From assembly GCA_910584385.1 (NCBI GenBank), contig CAJUAK010000006.1:49554-113553 (forward strand): a stretch of DNA of 64,000 bases, written 5' to 3'. The stretch comes from an uncultured Alphaproteobacteria bacterium. Its GTDB lineage: Bacteria; Pseudomonadota; Alphaproteobacteria; RF32; CAG-239. Below, in pieces: positions 7,957 to 14,982 of this stretch. Both the position numbers and the translations under genes were made by a program. A model generated the notes under the pieces. That model did not search any database, had not been told where the DNA came from, and saw only the letters and a list, made by a program, of their open reading frames with translations. Each line of letters begins with the position of its first letter. The first letter of the stretch is position 1.

Positions 7957-8451
7957 CTAAAAAAATGGATTATATGCCCATTGCAATAATGCCTGGCGCT
8001 GCCTTTTCCGACAATCCATGTCAAGCATGGCACAATTTTGTTCTATTTGTGCCTTATGCCTTTTAAATGCTCTCCAGCGCTTTATTTGTATTTCATCTAT
8101 CTTGGGAAGGCGGCGTCCCATATAATAACGGCAATACCATTGAAACCAGCCGCGTACATCCGGCCCGTAAATCCACCCTTTCTGCCGCCAGACTTTTAAC
8201 GGCTGCCGCGACTTTATCTGAAAACAATTACAATAAATATCCGGCGCATCTGCCGATAACTTTGCATTTTCAAACCATTCTTTGGGATATTCGCCCTGGC
8301 AATCGTTTAAATAATGCCCTTCAAAAACGCCTAGTTCAAGCATTTCTTTTGGCGTTAATTCCGGTTCAAAGCCATCATAAAACACATCCCCTATTGCTGC
8401 GGAATATTCGTAGAGATATCCCTTTTGCATTTTGTCATTTACATAAATCAT
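7957..8451 (-). CDS. Conserved Trp-rich protein of unknown function
   Basis: A 164-residue soluble protein with distinctive motifs: LGVFEGHYLNDCQGEYPKEW near residue 40, then a GWIYGPDVRGWFQWYCRYY block ending in MGRR near residue 95, then DEIQIKRW. From memory these match a family of uncharacterised proteins found in bacteria and fungi, with the RGWFQWYCRYYMGRR segment most conserved; no function is known to me. AAGGAAAAAAG before the ATG supports the start. It stands alone. Confidence 0.7.
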   Translation of the reverse strand: MIYVNDKMQKGYLYEYSAAIGDVFYDGFEPELTPKEMLELGVFEGHYLNDCQGEYPKEWFENAKLSADAPDIYCNCFQIKSRQPLKVWRQKGWIYGPDVRGWFQWYCRYYMGRRLPKIDEIQIKRWRAFKRHKAQIEQNCAMLDMDCRKRQRQALLQWAYNPFF

Positions 8452-8533
8452 CTTTTTTCCTTATTGCTTTATAAATAGATAAGATGATTTTTTTCTTTAT
8501 CAATTGGGGCTAAATAACTGCGCCTTTTGCGGT

Positions 8534-8561
8534 AAAAACAACCGTTACTTCGGTTGTTTTT
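8534..8561. terminator. Intrinsic terminator hairpin
   Basis: A perfect 11-bp stem AAAAACAACCG / CGGTTGTTTTT with a 6-base loop, able to act on either strand. It is the first of two terminators flanking a 58-base tRNA-like stretch upstream of the gene at 7957-8451. Confidence 0.85.
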
Positions 8562-8621
8562 ATCCTCAAGCCTCCTCCTTCTTACAGAAGCCGGAGCTTC
8601 AAATCCTGTCCCGCTGACAAT

Positions 8622-8652
8622 AAAAAAAGAGTGGATCTACCACTCTTTTTTT
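8622..8652. terminator. Intrinsic terminator downstream of tRNA-Pro
   Basis: A stem of at least 13 bp (AAAAAAAGAGTGG / CCACTCTTTTTTT) with a 5-base loop lies 2-3 bases beyond the 3' end of the minus-strand tRNA-Pro gene, and gives it a T-run terminator. Confidence 0.9.
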
Positions 8653-8654
8653 AT

Positions 8655-8731
8655 TGGTCGGGACGAGAGGATTTGAACCTCCGACTTCTTGCACCCCATG
8701 CAAGCGCTCTACCAGACTGAACTACGTCCCG
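8655..8731 (-). tRNA. tRNA-Pro (GGG anticodon)
   Basis: A 77-base cloverleaf on the minus strand. The acceptor CGGGACG pairs with CGTCCCG, then discriminator A and an encoded CCA. The anticodon stem CTTGC/GCAAG encloses loop ATGGGGT, anticodon GGG. The T arm GGAGG-TTCAAAT-CCTCT is intact. It lies at the end of the merR-ihfA-fabH-plsX-rpmF block in the same direction. Confidence 0.95.
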
Positions 8732-8790
8732 TCAGAAATCTGCCTTTATCGACCACAGTTCTAACATAATAATTTTGAGAGTCAATAGTT

Positions 8791-9195
8791 TTATCCAACC
8801 TTTTTTATAACAGCTTCCAAATTTTCCTTCAAAATTTTTAATTCGCCTTGAATAGAATTAAGAATCCTGCGGCCGGCTTCATCAACCTCTTCCGGTATGG
8901 TTTCTTCAAAAAAATCTTTTTGAATCTCCTCGCCCAGAATCGACTTAAGCCCTTTTTCCTTAAACAGTTTCTGAACGCCTTCTATCGTTAAGCGCTTTTC
9001 ATAGAGCAATTCTTTTATTTTTTTGATAATTTCAACATCATCCGGGCGATAATAACGGCGGCCGCCATTCCTTTTCATCGGTTTAATTTGAGAAAATTTT
9101 GTTTCCCAAAAACGTAAAACATGGGTTGCAACGCCGATTTCATCGGCGAGTTCTGCAATCGTGCGAAACGCTGCTTTGCTCTTGTTGACAACCAT
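8791..9195 (-). CDS. MerR-family regulator
   Basis: A 134-residue protein with a MerR-type winged helix at residues 8-78 (FRTIAELADEIGVATHVLRF, then WETKF, then RNGGRRYYRPDDVEIIKKIK). A short coiled-coil tail follows. There is no effector domain and no conserved Cys cluster, so metal sensing is unlikely. This short MerR gene directly after ihfA is a standing feature of alphaproteobacterial genomes. Its target is not known. It begins 12 bases after the ihfA stop. Confidence 0.9.
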   Translation of the reverse strand: MVVNKSKAAFRTIAELADEIGVATHVLRFWETKFSQIKPMKRNGGRRYYRPDDVEIIKKIKELLYEKRLTIEGVQKLFKEKGLKSILGEEIQKDFFEETIPEEVDEAGRRILNSIQGELKILKENLEAVIKKVG

Positions 9196-9207
9196 GTTTA
9201 ACGCCTA

Positions 9208-9492
9208 TTAAAGATTTATGCCTTTGCGCATTGTTTGAGAGGGTTTAAAAGAAATAACGCGGCGGGAAGAAATGACAGCCTCTACGCCTGTTTTAGGATT
9301 GCGCCCTGTCCTCGCCTTCTTATCACGCAAGGAGAAAGTGCCAAATGAAGATAATTTAACATCATTCCCTTTGCTCAACTCTTGCACGATTTCATCTAAA
9401 ATCATATCCAGAATATCATTGGAATCCTTTCTGGAAAGTCCGATTTCTCTATAAATAAATTCAGCAACATCTGCGCGGGTTATTGTTTTCAT
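9208..9492 (-). CDS. ihfA: Integration host factor subunit alpha
   Basis: A 94-residue HU/IHF DNA-bending protein. The N-terminus (MKTITRADVAEFIYREIGLS), GTFSLRDKKARTGRNPKTG on the beta arm including the intercalating-proline region, and the RVISFKPSQTMRKGIN tail are all typical. It works as a heterodimer with IhfB, which is not in the window. The alpha assignment comes from sequence and from its place between fabH and merR. AAGGTAGAG precedes the ATG. Confidence 0.92.
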   Translation of the reverse strand: MKTITRADVAEFIYREIGLSRKDSNDILDMILDEIVQELSKGNDVKLSSFGTFSLRDKKARTGRNPKTGVEAVISSRRVISFKPSQTMRKGINL

Positions 9493-9592
9493 TTCTCTAC
9501 CTTATTCAAAAATTATTTTTCAGTCCATGCTTGCAGAGATATATCAAATACTATGCCCTGACAAGTTCCTTTAATTAATTTTCACAGTTTTT

Positions 9593-10570
9593 TTAAACTC
9601 TGATAACAGCGCCGCCCCAAGTAAAGCCGGCACCCATCGCGGTCAAGACAACCAAATCGCCTTTTTTAATCTTTCCGCTGCACATATTCTCTGAAAAAGC
9701 CAAAGGAATAGATGCGGCAGACGTATTGCCATGGTTATTTACCGTTACAATAACCTTTTCCTCAGGCAAATCTAATTTTTGTCCGACTCCGTTAATAATA
9801 CGGATATTTGCCTGGTGCGGAATCAGCCAGTCTATATTTTCTGATTTTATGTTTGCCATTTCCATAACGGTTTCAGCAGCTTCATGCAGTGAGTTTATTG
9901 CATATTTAAATACTTCTTTGCCGTCCATTTGGATGAATCCCGGATTTTGCGTAGAAGATACGCCGCCTGTTGTTTTCAGGGAATCGTAATGCGAACCGTC
10001 AGAATAAATTTTTGTTGCCAAAACACCCGTATCTGACGCATCTCCACGCCCTTCCCCGGCACGCAAAACAATCGCGCCGGCACCGTCTCCGAATAAGACA
10101 CAAGTATTGCGGTCTGTCCAGTCCACAATTTTAGACAAGCTTTCAGCCCCGATAACCAAAGCCGTTTTTACCTGTCCCAGGCGAATCATATTATCGGCCA
10201 TTGTCAAAGCATATACAAAACCGGAACATGCCGCAGCTATATCAAATGCCGGAGCTCCGGCTTTAATGCCTAACCGCCCGCCAAGCCTCATCGCAACAGC
10301 CGGCGTTGTGTTATCCGGCGTTACGCTGGCAACAATGATTAATTCAATTTCTGAAGCAGAAAGTCCCGCTGTTTTCAAAGCGTTTTGCGCGGCGGCAAAT
10401 GCCATATCGGATGTTAGTTCGTTTTCCACAATATGGCGCTGCTTAATCCCAGTACGGGTGCTGATCCATTCATCATTTGTTTCAACCATCTTTGCCAAAT
10501 CATCATTGGTAAGGACTTTGGCCGGCAGATAATGCCCATAGCCGATAACTTCAGATCTAATAAGAGTCAT
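9593..10570 (-). CDS. fabH: 3-oxoacyl-ACP synthase III (KAS III)
   Basis: The 325-residue enzyme condenses acetyl-CoA with malonyl-ACP to start fatty-acid synthesis. The catalytic triad is visible: Cys in FDIAAACSGFVYAL (about residue 113), His in WLIPHQANIRI (about 252) and Asn in TVNNHGNTSAASIP (about 282). The glycine-rich C-terminus (LTAMGAGFTWGGAVIRV) is intact. Its start overlaps the plsX end by 14 bases, so the two are coupled. AGGAAA lies before the ATG. Confidence 0.96.
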   Translation of the reverse strand: MTLIRSEVIGYGHYLPAKVLTNDDLAKMVETNDEWISTRTGIKQRHIVENELTSDMAFAAAQNALKTAGLSASEIELIIVASVTPDNTTPAVAMRLGGRLGIKAGAPAFDIAAACSGFVYALTMADNMIRLGQVKTALVIGAESLSKIVDWTDRNTCVLFGDGAGAIVLRAGEGRGDASDTGVLATKIYSDGSHYDSLKTTGGVSSTQNPGFIQMDGKEVFKYAINSLHEAAETVMEMANIKSENIDWLIPHQANIRIINGVGQKLDLPEEKVIVTVNNHGNTSAASIPLAFSENMCSGKIKKGDLVVLTAMGAGFTWGGAVIRV

Positions 10571-11618
10571 AAATTATTTCCTGAGATAATTCATCTAAAT
10601 CAATTTTTTCCACTTCGCTGCGGATGCTGTTTACAAAATTCTGACGAACCAAACGCGCAGCATTATTTACGGCAACCGAATAGCCCAAAGCATCCGTTCC
10701 GCCGTGGCTTTTAACCGACAAGCCGTTTAATCCGACAAACATCGCCCCGTTATAAAGCCTCGGATCCATTGTTTTTTTAACACGCAGCAGGACACCCAGC
10801 ATAAAAGGCATGCCAAGCTTGGCCAAGAAAGATTTTTTTACGGCATCTTTCAGCATGCGGACAACGAGCTTTGCCGTGCCTTCAATGGATTTTAATGCGA
10901 TGTTTCCGGTAAAGCCGTCAGAAACGATAACGTCAGCTTTTCCTTCGGCAATTTCATGAGGCTCAATATAGCCGATGAAATTCATATTCATTTTGGAATT
11001 GCGAATCATCTGAGCGGCCTGGCGAATCTCTTCGCGGCCTTTCATTTCCTCAGCGCCGATATTTAACAAGGCAACCCTCGGCTTTTCCAGATTCAGCGCA
11101 TGGCGCGCCAGAATCTCGCCCATCAAGGCAAATTCTGCCAAATTAAGAGAATCGCATTCCGTGTTTGCCCCCAAATCCAGCATAACATATTTACCGTTGC
11201 GATGCGGCATAATGCTTACAATCGCCGGACGGTGGATTTTCTGAATAGTTTTTAAAACCAGTTTGGATATCGCCATTAAAGCGCCGGTGTTTCCCGCAGA
11301 AACAACAGCCTGGGCTTCTCCTTTGCGAACCGCGTCTATCGCCATATACATGCTGGTGTTGCGGTTTCTAATAACATGGGAAGGCTTGTCTTCGTTAGAA
11401 ACGACTTCCGGAGAATTGCGCACTTCACAAACTTTGGAAAGTTCCGGATATTCTTTAAGAATAGAGTTGACTCTGTTTTCATCGCCAAAAAGCAAAAATC
11501 TGATATCAGGATTTTTCTTGGCCGCCAAAACGAGCCCCTCAATAACGACTCTGGGGGAATTATCTCCCCCCATCGCGTCTATAGATATGACCAGATTATC
11601 TGACAAAACCTGCTCCAT
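10557..11618 (-). CDS. plsX: Phosphate acyltransferase PlsX
   Basis: A 353-residue enzyme making acyl-phosphate from acyl-ACP for the PlsX/PlsY route to phospholipid. The family start ISIDAMGGDNSPRVVIEG, the central AVVSAGNTGALMAISKLVLK and the C-terminal GGTDALGYSVAVNNAARL are present. It is the peripheral membrane partner of PlsY, which is encoded at 35647-36288. It follows rpmF by 19 bases and overlaps fabH, the usual cluster. Confidence 0.96.
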   Translation of the reverse strand: MEQVLSDNLVISIDAMGGDNSPRVVIEGLVLAAKKNPDIRFLLFGDENRVNSILKEYPELSKVCEVRNSPEVVSNEDKPSHVIRNRNTSMYMAIDAVRKGEAQAVVSAGNTGALMAISKLVLKTIQKIHRPAIVSIMPHRNGKYVMLDLGANTECDSLNLAEFALMGEILARHALNLEKPRVALLNIGAEEMKGREEIRQAAQMIRNSKMNMNFIGYIEPHEIAEGKADVIVSDGFTGNIALKSIEGTAKLVVRMLKDAVKKSFLAKLGMPFMLGVLLRVKKTMDPRLYNGAMFVGLNGLSVKSHGGTDALGYSVAVNNAARLVRQNFVNSIRSEVEKIDLDELSQEIIYDSY

Positions 11619-11637
11619 ATAATGTACTGTTTATAAT

Positions 11638-11826
11638 TTATTCAGCTGTTGTTTTTTTAGCAACAACTTCACGCTTGTCATATTGTCCGCAAGACGGGCA
11701 TACATTATGCGGTCTTTTCAATTCACCGCAATTCGGGCATTCATGATAGGCATTGGGCTGCAATGCATCATGAGAGCGGCGCATGTTGCGGCGGGACATA
11801 GAAGTTTTCTTTTTAGGTGTAGCCAT
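11638..11826 (-). CDS. rpmF: 50S ribosomal protein L32
   Basis: A 62-residue basic protein with the L32 start MATPKKKTSMSRRNMRRSHD and a four-Cys zinc ribbon (CPNCGELKRPHNVCPSCG). It sits between DUF177 and plsX as in most alphaproteobacteria. Confidence 0.96.
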   Translation of the reverse strand: MATPKKKTSMSRRNMRRSHDALQPNAYHECPNCGELKRPHNVCPSCGQYDKREVVAKKTTAE

Positions 11827-11987
11827 TTTCTTATACTCTTTATAAAATTAATTACACATCATATTATTGTCGGGTTACCCGCATTAATAAACCATTTAGT
11901 TTTTAAAATCAATAACTAAATTGCAGTTCCGAGGTTTCTGCTGTGCTTTTACTCAAAATTATCAATAAAAGCAAGTGTTTTTTGTTT
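11827..11987. other. Gap between DUF177 gene and rpmF
   Basis: This 161-base AT-rich gap holds no open frame with a ribosome binding site and no strong hairpin, only a weak CGGGTTACCCG palindrome near 11870. It may carry the rpmF promoter, but no consensus boxes stand out. Confidence 0.4.
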
Positions 11988-12512
11988 TTATTTTGCAATT
12001 TTTTGCAAAACGGAAAAAGGATTTTGCGCTTTGGTCGTCTCTTCATCAAATTCAGAAACAAATTCAAAGACTTCTCCTTCTTGGCGCGGATTGTAATCCA
12101 TAACCAAAGCCAATTGTTCAATAACGACATCTGCCAAATCCAATACGCCTCCTTTAACCGGTTCCGGAGCGTCCTCGCGCCAGTCTAATTCGACTTCTCT
12201 GCCTTCAGAAACCTTTTCGTTCTCCTGCGTTGTGTATGTTTCTGAAAAGTCGCTTTGGTAGCTTTTGTCAAACTTCTCAAGCGATATAACGCTCATCTGC
12301 GCCATTTCCGCCTCCACATGTCCGGAAACATCGGCTATTCCCGATTTTTTATTATATTGCAGCCTTATTTCGGCCTTTAAGGAATGGACATCTTCAACTT
12401 GCAGGATTTCTGCAACTTCTTTGCATTGTTCCTTGTTGGCGTTAATCTTGTATTTTTTCTCTGTAGCGCTTAAATCATCCAGATGTATGGGATAAGTAAA
12501 AAGATTTTGCAT
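11988..12512 (-). CDS. DUF177/YceD family protein (23S rRNA accumulation)
   Basis: A 174-residue soluble protein of the YceD/DUF177 family, linked in E. coli and plants to 23S rRNA accumulation. Family traits seen are an acidic, strand-rich centre, GGVLDLADVVIEQLALVMDY near residue 130 (compare the E. coli -ELDLLPLIEDEILLALP- region), and a short C-terminal NPFSVLQKIAK helix. It is upstream of rpmF in the same direction and divergent from bamE. Confidence 0.85.
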   Translation of the reverse strand: MQNLFTYPIHLDDLSATEKKYKINANKEQCKEVAEILQVEDVHSLKAEIRLQYNKKSGIADVSGHVEAEMAQMSVISLEKFDKSYQSDFSETYTTQENEKVSEGREVELDWREDAPEPVKGGVLDLADVVIEQLALVMDYNPRQEGEVFEFVSEFDEETTKAQNPFSVLQKIAK

Positions 12513-12576
12513 AAATTTTTTCTCTGTGTTATAAGGTTAAAAAAATTAAGTCAGATATAAACGCAAGGATACCGAG

Positions 12577-13041
12577 ATGTCAATAAACAAATTTTCTTTA
12601 GTTTTAGGCGCCGCTTTGTTTTTAACAACTGCTTGCAGCAGCGATACATTCATCAGCCATAACGGAAACATGCCCTCAGATGAAAGAATCTCCGCTGTCC
12701 GCCCCGGGGCAACCCAGAATGAAGTATTATCCCTTTTAGGCGCGCCGTCTTCTGTGGTATCTTTAGATAAAAACACTTGGATTTATATGTCTTATGACGT
12801 AAAAAAAGTTGCTTTTTTTAAACCCGAAGAAGTCAACAGGGATGTGTTAAAAATTACCTTTAACGACCAAGGGAAAGTTATTTCGGTTAACCGTTTGGAT
12901 AAGGAAAACGGCGAAGAAGTCGTTATTTGCGAGGATAAGACCGAAACGCTCGGACAAGAACCCGGACTTTTGCAAAAAACATTCGGCACGCTTGGAACAT
13001 ACAGCCCGTTTATGAGTGGCCCCGGAGGTTCTAACCTTTAA
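12577..13041 (+). CDS. bamE: BamE/SmpA/OmlA-type outer-membrane lipoprotein
   Basis: The 154-residue product has a lipoprotein signal ending LFLTTAC (Cys20). The SmpA/OmlA domain covers about residues 40-110, with the family pattern RPGATQNEVLSLLGAPS, then a strand WIYMSY, then ITFNDQGKVISV. BamE stabilises the BamA/BamD outer-membrane protein insertion complex. The C-terminal extension (about 110-154) is Gly/Pro-rich and longer than in E. coli BamE. The position divergent from DUF177-rpmF is conserved in alphaproteobacteria. AAGGA at 12564 supports the start. Confidence 0.85.
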   Translation: MSINKFSLVLGAALFLTTACSSDTFISHNGNMPSDERISAVRPGATQNEVLSLLGAPSSVVSLDKNTWIYMSYDVKKVAFFKPEEVNRDVLKITFNDQGKVISVNRLDKENGEEVVICEDKTETLGQEPGLLQKTFGTLGTYSPFMSGPGGSNL

Positions 13042-13088
13042 TTTTTGCAAAGGCAAATTATATTCCTTCTAACAAGGAGGAATATAAA

Positions 13089-13751
13089 GTGTTTGAGCGT
13101 CATAATTTTTCATTTAAGATTTCTTCAATCTGGGATTTTTTAACCAGCAAGACCGGCGCGTTTATCATCGGCGTGTCGGCAATTGCCATTGGCAGCTATC
13201 AGTTTTATATTAATAAGCCGATTATGGAATATCAGGCGGAAACTGTTAATTTTATATCATCGGAAAATGACAATGATTATAAAGTCAGCGTCCATGGCAA
13301 AGAGGTTAAAGACCTCTATCAAACCCAAATTACGCTTACGAACAAGGGCGAACAGGCTTTATCCGGCAGAGATGTCTCCAAAATCGGGCATGATCCGTTC
13401 CGGATTGTTATTCCCGATGAGGCAAAACTCGTTCATTACACCATTGACAACCGGCTTACGTCAGAATCGATTACGCCAAGCCTTATTAAAAATGACGAAG
13501 GCATCGTCTTGACTTTTGACTTTATTAATCCCGACAATCAGATTGTTGTAAACCTGCTGCATGAAACAGCCGAACCGAATTTTGAAATGAAAGGCAGCGC
13601 GCTAAACGTCAATTCCATTCAAAAGGCCTGGGATGAAAAAGAAATCCGCTTCTGGGGCTTAAGCAGCCTTGGCGTTTTATATGTCATTTTGCTGATTGTT
13701 TACATATACCGCCATACAATCGTCAGAAAAAGAAGAAAAAAGCTTGATTAA
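13089..13751 (+). CDS. Membrane protein with periplasmic beta domain, unknown
   Basis: The start is GTG, 7 bases after a strong AAGGAGGA (13074-13081). The 220-residue product has an N-terminal helix (about 23-41), a mostly beta domain of about 145 residues (LYQTQITLTNKGEQALSGRD, then FRIVIP) and a C-terminal helix (about 193-210) with a basic tail (RHTIVRKRRKK). Both termini are therefore cytoplasmic and the beta domain lies outside the membrane. ITLTNKGEQALSG looks like an immunoglobulin-like or CARDB-like edge. No family assigned. Confidence 0.6.
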   Translation: MFERHNFSFKISSIWDFLTSKTGAFIIGVSAIAIGSYQFYINKPIMEYQAETVNFISSENDNDYKVSVHGKEVKDLYQTQITLTNKGEQALSGRDVSKIGHDPFRIVIPDEAKLVHYTIDNRLTSESITPSLIKNDEGIVLTFDFINPDNQIVVNLLHETAEPNFEMKGSALNVNSIQKAWDEKEIRFWGLSSLGVLYVILLIVYIYRHTIVRKRRKKLD

Positions 13752-13806
13752 AACAAAACCGCGTGCAATAGTAAAAGCAGTTTATTAATCATTAAAACAT
13801 TATTTT

Positions 13807-14280
13807 ATGAACGGAATTATTTTTTGCTTAGAAGAACTTCATTATGGAGGTATTGTCAAAGGCATAGTGTCCAGCAATTATGTCAGCCGTGTTGACCTTG
13901 ACAAATTGTATGAGCGCACTTTGAAAAAAATTGCCGAGACCTACCAGCCCTTTATTGGACAAGACGCGAGCTCTTATTCCTGCATCGACCCGAATGTCTC
14001 GTGCTTGCCTGCCCTTTTCAAGGCTTATTGCCCTGATAAAAGTTTTTCAAACTATGCGGCAAATGCCGAACGCGGCGAACTGGTTTACGAACGCTACGCG
14101 GCCATCCTCGAACAGATGGAAAAGCTTTTTGCCCAAAAGGCCGCCTTGCGCAAAAAAGGCTTCTTCCGAACTTTCAAAAAAAGGCTGAAGATTAACTATC
14201 AAATCAGGGTCTTGTGGAGTACGGAATATCGTTTAATCGATGTGCTTGACCTTAATATGTATTTGCAAAAGAAGACTTAA
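13807..14280 (+). CDS. Hypothetical soluble protein
   Basis: A 157-residue helical protein with several Cys and Tyr (SSYSCIDPNVSCLPALFKAY) and a basic C-terminal third (KAALRKKGFFRTFKKRLK). No signal peptide, membrane helix or known motif. No ribosome binding site precedes the ATG. A strong terminator follows directly. Confidence 0.45.
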   Translation: MNGIIFCLEELHYGGIVKGIVSSNYVSRVDLDKLYERTLKKIAETYQPFIGQDASSYSCIDPNVSCLPALFKAYCPDKSFSNYAANAERGELVYERYAAILEQMEKLFAQKAALRKKGFFRTFKKRLKINYQIRVLWSTEYRLIDVLDLNMYLQKKT

Positions 14281-14314
14281 AACATAGCGGAATCTTTTGA
14301 TTCCGCTATGTTTT
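14279..14314. terminator. Bidirectional intrinsic terminator
   Basis: A perfect 14-bp stem AACATAGCGGAATC / GATTCCGCTATGTT with a TTTT loop, flanked by A and T, separates convergent genes. The minus-strand gene's stop codon borders it. Confidence 0.92.
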
Positions 14315-14982
14315 TATATCATAACTTCCGGCTCCAGCCCTTTCTCCCTTAAAATTTGGAGCATTTCCGCCAGATAAATCTTTTCGCTGTAGTGAATCTG
14401 CCCGTCAGACAAACAAATTTTTACGCTTTCATTGGCAAGCTTTGTCGCTTCTTCCGGCGTTTTGCGTTCCAGGAGGTTAAGCGCTGCATAAAATTCTTCT
14501 ACGCTCGGATTTATGCTATTTAAAAAACTTTGCATATATTGGCGGCTTAAATTTGCGGTTCTTGGCTCGCAGCTTTGGATATAATTGCAGATGGCTTGCA
14601 TTTTTATATTGCCGAATTCGGCATATCTCCTGGCAAAGAAAACCAAAATCGTAATATCCATGCCGATTTTTTCCATCAGCTTATTATCTTGCAGCGGACG
14701 GTTATATTTATCGTTTTCCAGACTCTCCTTATCGACATAAAAGTAATCTTCCAGAAAGCTTTCCACATTGCTGTAAAATTTTTCCGTATTTAAATCCAGA
14801 ATATCTTTGATAAACGCGCCGTCTATCACAATAGACTTTTTAGTCCGGTAAAAATAAAGGTTAAACAAATCATTGGCATCATTGCGCCAGACGTTTTTAA
14901 CAGCCAAATTCTCTTCTACGATTTTATTGTGGTCTATCAAATGCACCAAGAGGTTATAAAATTTCAGATTAGAGGCCATCAA
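14314..14982 (-). CDS. Helical protein with TerB-like C-terminus, co-transcribed with mfd
   Basis: The 222-residue protein is nearly all helix. Its C-terminal part (about 185-215: VKICLSDGQIHYSEKIYLAE, then MLQIL) resembles the acidic DGxIxxxEkxyL helix pair of TerB-like (tellurite resistance) domains, but the family is not certain. The ATG overlaps the mfd stop by 4 bases, so the gene is translationally coupled to the repair helicase; a functional link is possible but unproved. A second in-frame ATG lies at 14979. Confidence 0.55.
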   Translation of the reverse strand: MMASNLKFYNLLVHLIDHNKIVEENLAVKNVWRNDANDLFNLYFYRTKKSIVIDGAFIKDILDLNTEKFYSNVESFLEDYFYVDKESLENDKYNRPLQDNKLMEKIGMDITILVFFARRYAEFGNIKMQAICNYIQSCEPRTANLSRQYMQSFLNSINPSVEEFYAALNLLERKTPEEATKLANESVKICLSDGQIHYSEKIYLAEMLQILREKGLEPEVMI

